From: Henricia sp. BOLD:AAB3569
Taxonomy: Eukaryota > Echinodermata > Asteroidea > Spinulosida > Echinasteridae
Assembly (NCBI GenBank): GCA_037783545.1
Contig: JBBELK010000386.1
Span: 806,001-870,000 of the forward strand
DNA length: 64,000 bases
Direction: 5' to 3'
The notes beneath the pieces were generated by a model. That model made no database searches. It was not told the DNA's origin and saw nothing but the letters and a program-made list of their open reading frames with translations. The translations under genes were made by a program, and so were the position numbers. Shown here one piece after another: positions 7,801 to 17,145 of this stretch (position 1 is the first letter of the stretch; every line of letters begins with the position of its first letter).

Positions 7801-10520
7801 ATGTGGAAGCAAAAAGTCACTACACTACTTTATGTAACCAGATAAATTAGATTACGAAACATAGTGTTTCGAATCCTGGTGGAGCCAAGTTGGACATTAT
7901 TTTGTCCACATTTGTATATAAGTCTGTTTTCAATACTAGAGAGACTTTTTCACCAGGATCATAACTCTGTGCAATGCAAGTTATTCTCTCTCAAAACAAA
8001 AAAAATATCTTAAGACAGATCTAAGGAGATACATGTAACTTAAGCAACAAATAGTGCAACAACATACCTTTCTGGAAACCCTGTGTACAAATTTCCTATT
8101 TAACGTATGTAACATAGGACACATACTTTGTGACATTTTTGTTGTCCTTGTTACATACGTTATATTAGAAATTTGCACACAGGGCTTTCAGGAAGGTATG
8201 TTGTGGCACTATTCGTTCAGTTCTTTAGCTGAAGTTATCTCCTTAAGCGGGCCTCCCACTGTGCGATTTTTGCCACGAATTAGCTACGATTGGGTATGAT
8301 TGTGTGTAGAGTCTGTAGGCAGTCTCCGATAATTGTACCAATTCGTAGGAAATTTGTTGCAAAAATCGCACAGTGGGAGGCCCGCTTTAGATCCATCTTA
8401 AGGTATTTCTTTTGTTTTGAGAGAAGATGAATGACATTGTACAGAGATATAATCCTGGAGGAAAAGGTCTCTCCAGTATTGAAAACGGACACATATATGA
8501 CTGTTTCCTTGCAGATCTGAAGGAATGCGACAAGTATTGGTCTCCCTTTGGCAACTCCTGCTATTTGGTTGTGTCAGCGTATTCCTACTCTCGCCGACAA
8601 ACATGGGAGGGCGCCCAGGCCGATTGCAAAAAAAAGGGCGGGAATTTGGTCAGCATAAACAACAAGGAGGAAGCGGAATTTATTAGAGGTGAGCTTCTCT
8701 TTCCGTTTATCCGTTTCCTTTATTTTATATTTTCCCATTCCTTTTAATGAACTTATCCAAAATACATGTCAAAACATCTCATATAAATATTGGTATGCTA
8801 AAAAAGCCAGGTAATTTTAAAAGTGTATAGTTTTCTTTGTAATTGGGCTTTAATTTACATTTTAGTTTCAATTTTTTTAAAGATAAATTATATAGATGCA
8901 CTTCTTGGCGTTACTGGATTGGCTACAACGAAAAACAAGACGATGGAAACTTCCAATGGAGTGACAGTTCAAAGGTAACCGAAAAATAAAATTTATTTGT
9001 TAAAGAAACGTGTCCAGATCACATTTTTGACCGCCGCCCCCACCCCCTCATTTTTCCAATGGGTGTTGAGATTTTGATACCATATCATTTGTCATATTTT
9101 TCTCATTACCATTCTGAAATTTCGTGCTCTCAATCCATATATTTTCAAGGATATTGTCCAAAAACCAGCAATTTTTTGTATTTATTCATTCCATAGTTAT
9201 TACGCCAATTGGAGATTGCAAATTTCCTGTTTTCTTCCCATGGATAGTATTTTGGGGAGGTATTTTATATGATTGTTAGGTTAAAACACAATCCATTTTA
9301 TGAATGTGTAATCAGAAATGTTCACAGATTTACACATAACTTACATAATGATGACAAAAGAAAACTTCCCCTGAAATGGTTTTGTCTGAAGTGCTATAGT
9401 CTTTGAGAAATTAGTAAAACAATTAATTTTCGTCTCTTGAGACGAAAATTCACTTTGCCCCAAAAGCCACTTTGCCCAAAAACCACTCGCCCAAAAACCA
9501 CTCGCCCAAACGCCACTTCGCCCAAACGGCACTTCGCCCAAAATCACTTCGCCCAAAATCACTTCGCCCAAAAACCACTTCACCCCAAAACCACTTCGTA
9601 CACAGGCCTGTGGTTTTTGGGCGAAGTGCCTGGAAAAGTTTTTTTGACTGTTTTCTTACAGACGGAGGCTCGTCAATGCACAACAAGCTAATTCGTGCCA
9701 CGAAATTCACCACGCTCCATACCTTGCACGCGCTCTTACGATCCCGGAGGGTGCAGGCGCGCTCGACAGCGAGCAGTATTAAGTCAAATCACGTGCGCGC
9801 GTCTGTGTGTTTGTATGTACGTACGTTAACCAATGAGCCTGCGCCGTCTGAGATCGTAACACTAGGTGACTGCCCAACTAGTATGGAGCGCGATGAATTT
9901 CGTGGCAAAAATTTGTTCCTCGCGCATTGATGAGCCTGCGTCACGAGCCTGCATCTTTAAAAGTTAGACGAAGTTTGGAGTTGACTTTTACTCAGGTTGG
10001 TTTAAATCATGCATACCTTCAATCACACAGGGGGATGAAACTTTGTAACGGTTTACGGCCAATCATGTGTTCTACCTTAAACTCGGCATTCCAATTGTAC
10101 TATGTGATTACTGTACTTGTCTGTATATGCATACGCAATGCATACGCAACGCAGACGCAACGTACACGCAACGTACACGCAACTCATGCGCAGTGGACGA
10201 AACAATATACACATGAAAAAGCCCCTTTAATCTGAAGAAGCAGAAAAAAACAAGCTGAAGGGAAACTCCATTGAATTAAAAATAGTCTTCACAAGATATA
10301 AGCCAAACATTTTCCCACGTTTATTTCTATTTCTATAATCCACGTTTATTTCTATTTCCTTCAGTCGACTTACAAGAACTGGGCCATGGGGCGACCCGAT
10401 AGCGATGAGGGGAAGAATTGTGCCTACATGCAGCCTCGTTACTTTGGCATGTCATGGGTGGATGGCCTCTGCACTGCTCGTATTAGCTACGTCTGCGAGA
10501 AGGCCAAACAACAACAGTAG
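3933..10520 (+). CDS. Secreted protein with four EGF modules and a C-type lectin domain (319 aa, complete)
   Basis: Nine coding exons: 3933-3978, 4830-4862, 5329-5442, 5922-6050, 6391-6498, 7562-7669, 8515-8688, 8883-8974, 10365-10520. Each has an AG acceptor and a GT donor. The spliced length is 960 nt in one frame. The product starts METGRVVLPLVVVIVALYLC, a good signal peptide with a likely cut near GETSA. Four six-cysteine EGF modules follow, one per symmetrical 1-1 exon, and then a C-type lectin-like domain spread over three exons. No membrane segment or GPI signal is seen, so the protein is probably extracellular. I infer a role in adhesion or innate recognition, the usual use of EGF-lectin combinations in marine deuterostomes. 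I do not recognise a specific orthologue. The start ATG is chosen because it opens the signal peptide. Confidence 0.88.
4198..4520. mobile_element. TTAA-flanked non-autonomous element (family with 59,638-60,061)
   Basis: It starts just after TTAA at 4194 and shares long blocks with 59,638-60,061 and 33,340-33,487: GTTTGTTACCATTGCTA, CTTGTCAACTCGTGAAGTAA and GCAAATGATG. It contains the palindrome TTGTCTGCAGACAA. The right end is eroded in this copy. No coding capacity. Confidence 0.65.
4606..4778. mobile_element. TTAA foldback family copy (diverged)
   Basis: This is a long palindrome centred on CAGCTCCAT...ATGGAGCTG with arms CGTCAGCAATG and CATTGCTGACG. The left arm has an extra short tandem copy of GCTCGTCAGCA. 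It is the most diverged of five copies. The better ones lie at 16,970-17,102 and 61,297-61,430. Confidence 0.85.
4975..5106. mobile_element. Foldback element with GCACGGGCGGCCATGACA ends
   Basis: The left end TTTGCACGGGCGGCCATGAC is matched by the right end CATGGCCGCCCTTGCAAA in inverted orientation. Related copies are at 34,155-34,295, 43,447-43,580 and a half copy at 48,989-49,060. The internal text GTGTCATGCATGACTAGGCA recurs. It lies in an intron of the lectin gene. Confidence 0.8.
5329..7669 (+). CDS. Lectin gene exons 3-6: four EGF modules
   Basis: Exons 5329-5442, 5922-6050, 6391-6498 and 7562-7669 each encode one EGF module with the spacing C-x4-C-x5-C-(8 or more)-C-x-C-x8-C. Examples are CEPNPCQNEGRC and CKENPCQNGGGC. 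All four are bounded by phase 1 introns, the arrangement that permits module shuffling. No calcium-binding D-x-[DN]-E signature precedes the first cysteine, so these look like non-calcium EGF modules. Module 2 is longer, with a charged RYKWDRHDDEY loop between Cys3 and Cys4. The intervening introns each hold at least one foldback element. Confidence 0.88.
5577..5821. mobile_element. Foldback element with 4-bp target duplication AGCT
   Basis: The termini are GGGTCTTTCTATAAATTAGG and its inverted partner ending at 5821. They are flanked by AGCT at 5573-5576 and 5822-5825. It is the same family as 42,809-43,064, which has perfect GGGTCATTCTATAAATT ends and a 4-bp ATCT duplication. It holds no ORF. 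The superfamily cannot be assigned from the ends alone. Confidence 0.85.
6523..7050. mobile_element. Probable longer relative of the GGGTC-ended elements
   Basis: The left end GAGTCAATTCCATGAACTTGG pairs imperfectly with the right end CCAACTTCTTGGAACGACCC. The subterminal GGTGTCCCCTGTTA and GACGTCCCCGTTACA resemble the other family members. No clear target duplication is seen. Confidence 0.5.
7090..7300 (-). repeat. Dispersed repeat shared with 11,820-12,065
   Basis: Text around GAAGCTATCAATCATTCTAC and GAGTCTCCCCTTTGAG recurs in opposite orientation at 11,870-12,030. Both copies are diverged, and no termini are clear. Confidence 0.5.
7700..7870 (-). mobile_element. Truncated copy of the GGAGCGTG TTAA family
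   Basis: The segment with CCAGAAAATGGATTT, AAAATACCTCCCCAAAGTA and CTATCCATGG matches one half of the elements at 9,002, 40,554 and 50,962. It stops after TTAGATTACGAAACAT. Confidence 0.7.
7984..8426. mobile_element. Large foldback element carrying a nested second foldback
   Basis: The outer arms run from CTCTCTCAAAACAAAAAAAA to TTTTGTTTTGAGAGAAG. Inner matched blocks include CATACCTTTCTGGAAACCCT against AGGGCTTTCAGGAAGGTATG. It is the same family as 39,988-40,390. The right arm is interrupted at 8,246-8,386 by another element. Confidence 0.85.
8246..8386. mobile_element. Nested 141-bp PIF/Harbinger-like MITE, TTA target duplication
   Basis: The termini AGCGGGCCTCCCACTGTGCG and CGCACAGTGGGAGGCCCGCT are perfect inverted repeats of at least 20 bp. 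They are flanked by TTA at 8243-8245 and 8387-8389. Removing it restores the right arm of the host foldback (CTCCTTA|GATCC against its left-arm partner). The 3-bp TWA duplication and GGCC-rich ends fit PIF/Harbinger. Confidence 0.85.
8515..10520 (+). CDS. Lectin gene exons 7-9: C-type lectin-like domain
   Basis: The domain opens with CDKYWSPFGNSCY, a long-form start with an extra N-terminal cysteine pair. It continues with WEGAQADCKKKGGNLVSI, YWIGYN (the WIGL position), FQWSD, NWAMGRPDSDEGKNCAYM and the closing WVDGLCTARISYVCEK. The usual sugar-specificity tripeptide (EPN or QPD) reads RPD here and the WND site reads WVD. Classical calcium-dependent sugar binding is therefore uncertain. The fold cysteines are all present. 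The stop is TAG at 10518-10520 directly after three glutamines. A GTAAGT donor overlaps it (see findings). Confidence 0.85.
9002..9320 (+). mobile_element. GGAGCGTG TTAA-family element (diverged ends)
   Basis: It begins AAAGAAACGTGTCCAGATCA and has the family core GTTGAGATTTTGATACCATA, TTTCTCATTACCATTCTGAA and CATGGATAGTATT. The right end is eroded. It follows the donor of lectin exon 8 by about 30 bp. Confidence 0.75.
9458..9600. repeat. Short tandem repeat, CTTCGCCCAAAA-type unit
   Basis: About ten units of roughly 15-17 bp (CACTTCGCCCAAAAC variants, some with CACTCGCCC) run without interruption. A single inverted unit, TTTTTGGGCGAAGTG, follows at about 9,614. Frames open through it on both strands are repeat artefacts. 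Confidence 0.9.
9660..9955. mobile_element. Imperfect foldback related to the TTAA family
   Basis: The left side has GGCTCGTCAATGCA and ATTCGTGCCACGAAATTC; the right side has GAATTTCGTGGCA, CGCGCATTGATGAGCCTG. These are the same words as in the AGGCACAGG family, but the centre is different and longer (about 180 bp) and the outer ends are not conserved. Confidence 0.6.
9985..10250 (-). repeat. Fragment of the 59,638 TTAA family plus CGCAACG short repeats
   Basis: The words ACTCAGGTTGGTTTAAATCA and CAATCACACAGGG match, inverted, the left part of 59,638-60,061 (also 27,235-27,330). At 10,130-10,185 a short run of ACGCAACGTACACGCAACG units follows. Confidence 0.55.
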
Positions 10521-10744
10521 TAAGTTATGTAAGAAATGCTTTTTTCTTAAAATATGAATTCTTGACCACACTAGACGTTTGTTCAGCGAGCTTGTGGATA
10601 ACAAGGCACTGATCGACCAATTTGGAATCGCTTTCAAGACTGTTTCGCTTCAGTGATTTCCTCTAGGTCCAAGAGGACCTGTTTGAACAAAGTGATTCCC
10701 ACAGCAATGAAATGTGTTATATACCTCATGCGTAGATTCCTGTC

Positions 10745-10860
10745 ATCTGATTGGTTAAAAGTGGGGGCATTAAATTCTGACTATGCCCGCGGGCATAGTC
10801 TTTGCCATAGTCGTTTAGCAGTCCCTCGGGGCCCATAGACGTGCACTAGTGAGCTCATTG
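10745..10860. repeat. Half copy of the palindrome found at 63,362-63,543
   Basis: CATAGACGTGCACTAGTGAG and TTGCCAGTCCATATGTGTAT match one arm of the 63-kb palindrome. A small GCCCGCGGGC palindrome stands at its left edge. Confidence 0.65.
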
Positions 10861-11086
10861 CCAGTCCATATGTGTATACTAGAACTTGTTTTGGAGCTAT
10901 ATAAGGTCCATTTTCTTTTGTAAAATTGTTTGTCTGTGTTTTCTTTTCAGATCGAGCCGTGTTGACATTCCGAAGGTCTGATCCAAATCTGTCCTGATTT
11001 CAGTCTTTTCGCAAAATGAGTTTCCAGAATATTATTTTGTTGTTGATCTGTTAAAAACTAAATCATTTACAAAAGAGGTTGGGAGA

Positions 11087-11092
11087 AATAAA
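11087..11092 (+). promoter_or_regulatory. Candidate polyadenylation signal of the lectin gene
   Basis: AATAAA lies 567 bp after the stop codon. A possible 3' UTR intron (donor GTAAGT at 10520, acceptor TTTTCAG ending at 10950) would leave a short spliced UTR before it. No other AATAAA is as well placed. Confidence 0.5.
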
Positions 11093-11279
11093 CCTTGGAT
11101 GTTTCATAAGGAACATATGGATGTCCACTTGCAAAACAAAAAAAATACGTTTGTTGATTCGTAACCAATTTGAAAACCGACACAGGTGTACGTATGTTTC
11201 ATTCTCTAAACATTTAACCAAAACAAAAGTTAGGCCTAAACGAATTACGACATCCCAATTTATTGTAGTATTACTATAG

Positions 11280-11760
11280 TACGATTATGAGATTTTTTGC
11301 GTGTGACCCCAAATCTATTGTAATCGTATCACAATCGGTAAACGACGAGAATTCTCATCGTTCGATTGTAATCCGATTGTAATCCGATTGTAATTGGATT
11401 ACAATAAATTGGCAAAAAACGCGTGTGACCCCATCTCGTAATCGTATTACAATCCATCACATAAGCCCCTGCGGTAACCTTCCCCACGCGTGCGTGTACT
11501 TTCTGCTCCACCGCGCGCGCTGCGCCTGGCATGGCATGCTTTTTCGTTCACAGGGTACCAGGCGCGCGCGGCATGGCGAGGCAGCAAGCACGCACACGCA
11601 GATTGTGTGCTCGTGTGACCCCACTTTATTATAAAACGATTACAATCCGATTATAATAAGTTTGTCGTCTAACCCCAGTCATCGTTGGAAATATTACAAT
11701 CGTATCATAATCGAGTATTTACAAGAATGTTCCCATGTGACCCTGGTCTTAGACAGAGTC
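11280..11760. repeat. Repeat region rich in GATTGTAATCC words, possible foldback
   Basis: CGTGTGACCCCA recurs at about 11,300, 11,420 and 11,613, with TGTGACCCTGG near 11,738. ATTGTAATCCG and its inverse GGATTACAAT recur between. A GC-rich core lies at 11,465-11,600. The exact termini are unclear. Confidence 0.5.
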
Positions 11761-11819
11761 ACATCAGATGTACCAAACATGAGACGTGACAACCAGAAAA
11801 CAAAAGTGTAGGCTAGACC

Positions 11820-12065
11820 TGTATTATAGTCCAGCTTTAACCCTCAGAAGTGCTCCGCCCAAAAAATTGCATAGAGGCTCAAAGGGGAGACTCCGGAAGG
11901 CACTTTGTATAACGCGTAAATAACACTGTTTGGCAGACACAATCCTTTCTATAATGCCCTAAATAGATGAATGGAGGTCCCCTCAAGACACAGCTGTTTA
12001 CTGGGCCTGCAGTAGGATGATTGATAGCTCGATCCTTTTATGCATGGCAGCAAGAGATCTAAGCT
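11820..12065 (+). repeat. Dispersed repeat, inverted relative of 7,090-7,300
   Basis: It shares CAAAGGGGAGACTCCGGAAG and GTAGGATGATTGATAGCTC with the earlier copy in opposite orientation. Confidence 0.5.
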
Positions 12066-12237
12066 TACTTAAAGAATCAATAAACTCTCGAAAGAATGTT
12101 CTTGCCTTCCAATATTGAGGTGATTAAAGTGAATTGAAGAGATAATTTACTAAATGTGTGTTCCGTTTGTTCTTTATATTGTGTACAATTTGCTTTATTT
12201 ATTACATCATCGGAAACAATGGTGTCTGCATGATTAA

Positions 12238-12538
12238 AGGCCCCGAAATACTAAACACTTTATGCAGTTTTTGCTGCATATGAAGGATTAATTACTTAGA
12301 AAGACGACTCCAACTTGAAGTCTTATGTTTTTTCTTTACTTTTCCCTTGTGTCTTCCTAAAGTGATGCACTCCGAACAGCGCCCTCTTTCTGTGATTTAC
12401 TGCAATGAAATCTTCAAAGTTGAAAAAGGTTACCTTTTATTATTTTTACATCAAAACGAACAATAGTAATGTCTTGCTAAACGAGTAATCCATATATGAA
12501 GCAAAGACGTGTGTATAAAGTTAGCATGTCATGGCCCT
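12238..12538. mobile_element. Probable TTAA-flanked MITE
   Basis: TTAA at 12,234 is followed by AGGCCCCGAAATACTAA. The right end is ACATGCTAACTTTATAC in inverse, finishing GGCCCT before TTAA at 12,539. The inverted ends are imperfect. Confidence 0.5.
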
Positions 12539-12544
12539 TTAAAG

Positions 12545-15007
12545 TCAATTAATGGTGATGTCACAAAATTTACCAAAACAAATTTGCCAAAAGTCGGCAT
12601 TTAATGTGTGTATAAATTTTGTGCTAAGCAAATTTTTGTGCTTAGCAGTGCCAAGAATTGGTATGCAAATGTGTCCATATTGATGAGCAAAATGTGAACC
12701 TAATACTTGTATACTGAACTCAGAAAGCAAACAAAACAGATTTGCTGCTATTCTTTGGAATTTCATGAAAGTGTTCGAAGACAGTAGTTTAAATTAATTG
12801 TATTCAATTGGTGATTTGAAAGCTGCAGATATAGATGTTGACTACGTCTCCGTGTGTAAATTTGTGTTTTCTTATAATCACTCAATCTAAGTAGTCCTCG
12901 TATTATGCATCCTCTTGCAACAGTGCCCCTTTAACGCACTCCCTAACTCCTGCGTACAGTGGCCCTGTTGAAAAAGGCCCCATTTCGCGGTGGGACTAGC
13001 GACAGAAATCTTGTCGCCTCTGCTGGACCAATCAGGACGCTTGCAGTGCATTGTAGCACGATTGCAGGCATTCAAATGTAACGCGCGCAGATTGTAAACA
13101 CCGTGCATGCATGTGATACATGTACTCGGTAATGCTGGCCGTTGTCCGCGTCGGCGATTGGCTGCTATTTAAAGCATACTGGGTAATCCGTTCCATTACA
13201 TTCGTCAGCATGCATCCCTGTTATTAATTTGAAAAACTGCGGAGTAAATAAGGTTCGTCGTTTGAAAGTTTGGTAGGAATGGGACAGTCATAAGGAACGG
13301 AACCCAATACAATTTCTGGAAAGTATAGAAATTGTTTCTTTTAGGCATAACATGACCGAATTCATTAAATTACATCAAAATGACTCGGGCGTGAGTTGGC
13401 TCAAGACAACAACCGGCTCGCTCCACAGATTTGCGTGTATTTCCTCAGGGTATTGTCACGTCGCTTCGCATAGTGGAAATTCCCTGAGATCTCAGGATGG
13501 TATTATGAGGTACACCTGTTGCAAGCCGGCCACGTGCACCGTCCGTAAAATGGTATAGCGCCCCCTGTTGACTGCCCACATTCGAAACCGAAGGGCTTGG
13601 AAACCAGTCTAATTTCCGTCTTTTTTGAGTAGCGCCCCCATCGACGATGAACGTCCCGCGATCTTGCTATTTATTTGCCGGAGGGTTTTAATGCTGTTCA
13701 TTGCGTTATATTATTTACATTGTGATAAAAGAAGGGCATGTAAATATTTCTGAATGACTTTTAAAATTGATTTATGCCCTTGCATTGGTCACCAAAGTCA
13801 CAGTTTTGCTACTGCAATCATTCTACACACTTATAACGAGATTAATTAGGCTCAATTAATGTTTTAATTCTCTGCAGTTAAAAATCAAAACACGGAAAAA
13901 GAGCGAACCACTGAAAATGCAACGCAGACGCAGATTTATCAAGAATATGCAATAAACCAATCAAAAGACGGTATGATCTAAGAATGTCCAATCACATTGC
14001 GTAATACAAAAGATTTAGGCGTCAGAGCGGCCATGTCAAATGACGTTCAGAGAATTTACTTCAACTGTTCAATGAAATAATTGTTCTAACGCATATATTT
14101 CGACAAATTTGAATAACAAGTAAGTGCTTAATTACTTTAATTAAACAGTTGTCACACATTAATACAAATGTGTTTGGTATGTAGATAGGGAATAATCTGA
14201 ATGATTTTTAGCACAACATTTTGTTAAATTCTCCTAACCTAATCTGTTATTCGTACGTACGAGCAGTGGCGTATAGCCAAATTACCCATATCGACAAAAG
14301 TTACAAGGGATTGATCAATTTTCTGTCGTTAAATACATGCTTGAATGCAAATTTTTGTTATTATTTGAATTTTAATTCAAAAATCGTTTTGTTTGGGTTC
14401 AACCATGCTAACATGACTCATTTTGATGTGCGATGGCGGCGGTTGTTAAGCTCGAATTTCAAGTGTTCTGTCAACGATTTTTATCGACTGCCGTAAGTTG
14501 TCAATGTTGCACGGGTAATGTGCAAGAAATGCACTGCATTATGAGTACGTCAGTACATGTAGGCCTACCCGTACCGTAAAACATGAAACCAATCACTGCA
14601 TCGGTGCATGCAAAACGGAAAAAGGTGCAGTGCACTGTCATGACCTTCACAACAATATAAATACCGTACACCTTGGCCACTAATTCTCCCTATAAGTATA
14701 TCATATGACATGATAATCAAATGCCTCAGAAAGTGTAAATTTTGTTAGGAAACATGTTGATTTTACAATGAGAAAATAGCAAGTTTTTCTTTGAAAACAC
14801 TTTTTTATGTCGTGCTCCAGACCATAGATTAATGCATGGAGTCTCAAGTCAATGGTGAATGTGTATACATGTTGGTTTTTCCCACTGGGCGCACCCTGCG
14901 CGTGTTATGCATCGAGTGAATGCACTGTGCGTATACGCACAACACGCGCGTGAGTACAGTAACAAAAAATACTGCACAACAGTAACAAACAGTAGGTAGA
15001 GGAACGA
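12545..15007. other. Intergenic sequence without recognised genes
   Basis: The short frames (for example 13,352-13,558 and 14,221-14,496) show no family motif. Around 12,900-13,600 the sequence is richer in GC and CG than its surroundings and could be regulatory or a non-coding first exon. Nothing in it proves that. Confidence 0.4.
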
Positions 15008-15016
15008 CCCTTAATT

Positions 15017-15454
15017 TAGCCCCGCGAGCAGTGCTTCGGAAACCTCAGCCCTGTCTTCTAATATACACCAAATCTGTGGCAAACTCACGCAAATGAAATT
15101 TGGCACATGGCTCTGATATTTGCTCAATAGGTGCACTCGCCCCAGTTTATAAATATTCCGAAGAGTACGCATCGATCCGATGTCTAGTTTCGGTGAAATC
15201 GTGGGGAAAGTTTGAGACTTTCCGTGCGTGAAATTCCGACTTTCACCATTCAGTTTGCCCCACGATTTCACCGAAACTAGACATCGGATCGATGCGTACT
15301 CTTCGGAATATTTATAAACTGGGGTGAGTGCACCTTTTGAGCAAATATCAGAGCCAAGGGACAAATTTCATTTGCGTGAGTTTGCCACAGATTTGGTGTA
15401 TATTAGAAGACAGGGCTGAGGTTTGCCCCACCCGAAGCACTGCTCGAGGGGCTA
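15017..15454. mobile_element. 438-bp near-perfect palindrome with 9-bp target duplication
   Basis: The ends are TAGCCCC and GGGGCTA, flanked by CCCTTAATT at 15,008-15,016 and 15,455-15,463. The arms pair over almost their full length (for example GATCGATGCGTACTCTTCGG with its inverse), leaving a loop of about 60-70 bp at 15,205-15,250. A 117-aa minus-strand frame here is a by-product. The 9-bp duplication suggests a Mutator-like or related foldback, which is inference. Confidence 0.88.
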
Positions 15455-15463
15455 CCCTTAATT

Positions 15464-16100
15464 GAGCGACGTCGCTCAATGGAGCGACGCAATGGCTGCA
15501 TCAAGATGCCGATATGTGTCGCGTGTCCTCATAAATAAGTTAATGCGTCGCTTAACTGAGCGATGTCGCTTAATCCAGCGACACTTTCAACCTTAAACTC
15601 GGCTGAAATTGTAACTCCCAACTTGTAAATAATCTACACGATAGAATGCGAAATGCTACGGCAGATCGTTGAATAATGTTCCAAAGAATAGATTTTTACA
15701 GTCTCCTACTTTAGCACATCCTTTATTTTCATCGCAAGTCCGATTATCCGCCGCTAATTAGCGGAACACATCAGTGATCACTGGATTCAATCGGCACTCT
15801 CTAATTCCCAATGCACAATTCACAGGGTTAGGATATAACATAGACAGACCGTATCGAATAGCCGCCATTTCATGGGGCACCTTTTGTTAAATCGTTCAAC
15901 AATGGAAACACAATATGTGCAACCATGCATGTCCCCAAGGAACAAAAAAACTGCCCCACGAAATGGCGGCTATTCGATAGTCTATTAGCTATGGGCTTGA
16001 CAACAGACTAGTATTCAGCCAATCAAATGTTTTCTAACAAGCAAGGTAGGGGCGAATGTGTCTCGATTGAGCGGACGAAAGCGTCGTCGCTCAATCTAGG
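15464..16100. repeat. AGCGACG-rich repeats with a 129-bp hairpin
   Basis: GAGCGACGTCGCTCAAT and relatives recur at 15,464-15,590 and 16,060-16,100. Between them, 15,852-15,980 is a hairpin with arms TATCGAATAGCCGCCATTTC and GAAATGGCGGCTATTCGATA. The outer words may be the ends of one larger element. Confidence 0.55.
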
Positions 16101-16260
16101 GCGTGCAGTTGTAAACTGTTAAAATAAAAGGAATGAAGTTTTTAACACAGAACAGACAAAATCTTGCGGAAATCTTACAAAACAAAGAAGAAGCAGTCGC
16201 AGATAGGTTTTGACCTCGATAAAAAACCGTCTGCAACTGAAGTAGTCTCATATTTTTAAC

Positions 16261-16700
16261 AGCCTAGTCTTTGTTCGTCCTGCGATGGTCGTGCGACGGT
16301 CGTGCGACAAGTCTTTTGGGGGTCCTTCATTGTCGTGGCTCATCGCAGGATTCTCCTGTTGTATGACAGTCGCATGACTTTCCAAGACTATATAATTTGG
16401 CCTGATTTGTCACGTGAGTAGACGGCTACGTTCCACTTATGCAACTGTTGCCAACATTCGCCACCAGTTACAGTACTTTTGTGCACTCGTCTATGGAAAG
16501 CCAGGTACCTGTTGTTGGCGAACGTTGCAATGTTTGGAACGCAGCACTGATTGCATGACTAGTTGCACAACTAAGCAAGACTAGTCATGCGACTGGACAA
16601 TACCGGCCGCGGCCAGTTACTTCTAATCACACGATCAGTCACATCCAGTCAACACTTGTTGCATGATTGGTCGAATTTTTGTGTGAACTATGGACACAAA
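16261..16700. repeat. Possible element with GTCGTGCGAC-type words
   Basis: GGTCGTGCGACGGTCGTGCG near 16,290 and GACTAGTCATGCGACTGG near 16,590 are partly inverted. Words such as GTTGGCGAACGTTGC and GTTGCCAACATTCGCC pair across the middle. No confident termini. The style resembles 19,535-20,048. Confidence 0.4.
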
Positions 16701-16969
16701 TTCATTAGTCAGTGGGCCGTTGTGTTTTCATTTATCAAACCCCAGATCCACCCATTTTCATAAATTACAGGCAGGTCTCATGCAAAAAGCGTGTCTGCGG
16801 GTCTATGAATTTACAAACTATAAAAATCTACCTGCGTGATTAATAAAGATTTGTTTTGTTTTTGCCCGCAGGACTGATTTGAAGACTTCACGAAATGCGT
16901 TCAGTCATTAACGATTCAGTACCCAACATGTTTGCATTTTGGTGAGCGTTTGAAATGAGTTGTCATTAA

Positions 16970-17102
16970 AGGCACAGGCTCGTCAGCACTACGCGCGCAC
17001 CAAATTCGTGCCACGAAATACGCAGTTCCATAGCAAAGGCATGGAGCTGCGTATTTCGTGGCACGAATTTGGCGCGCGCGCAATGCTGACGAGCCTGTGC
17101 CT
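16970..17102. mobile_element. TTAA foldback family, best-preserved copy
   Basis: It begins AGGCACAGGCTCGTCAGCA and ends with its inverse. TTAA is at 16,966-16,969 and 17,103-17,106. The 133 bp fold into a near-perfect hairpin with the centre between CAGTTCCATAGCAAAG and GGCATGGAGCTG. TTAA duplications suit piggyBac- or Kolobok-type transposases. Confidence 0.9.
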
Positions 17103-17145
17103 TTAAACCTTCATATGTTACATTACGAGTTCTGTCTCAGTTTAA

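Noticed and set aside
9437-9930. Overlapping frames of 80-150 aa on both strands
   Set aside because: They run through the CTTCGCCCAAAA tandem repeat and a foldback element; low-complexity products only.
15011-15364. 117-aa minus-strand frame
   Set aside because: It lies entirely in a palindromic transposon; no motif, and both arms would encode similar text.
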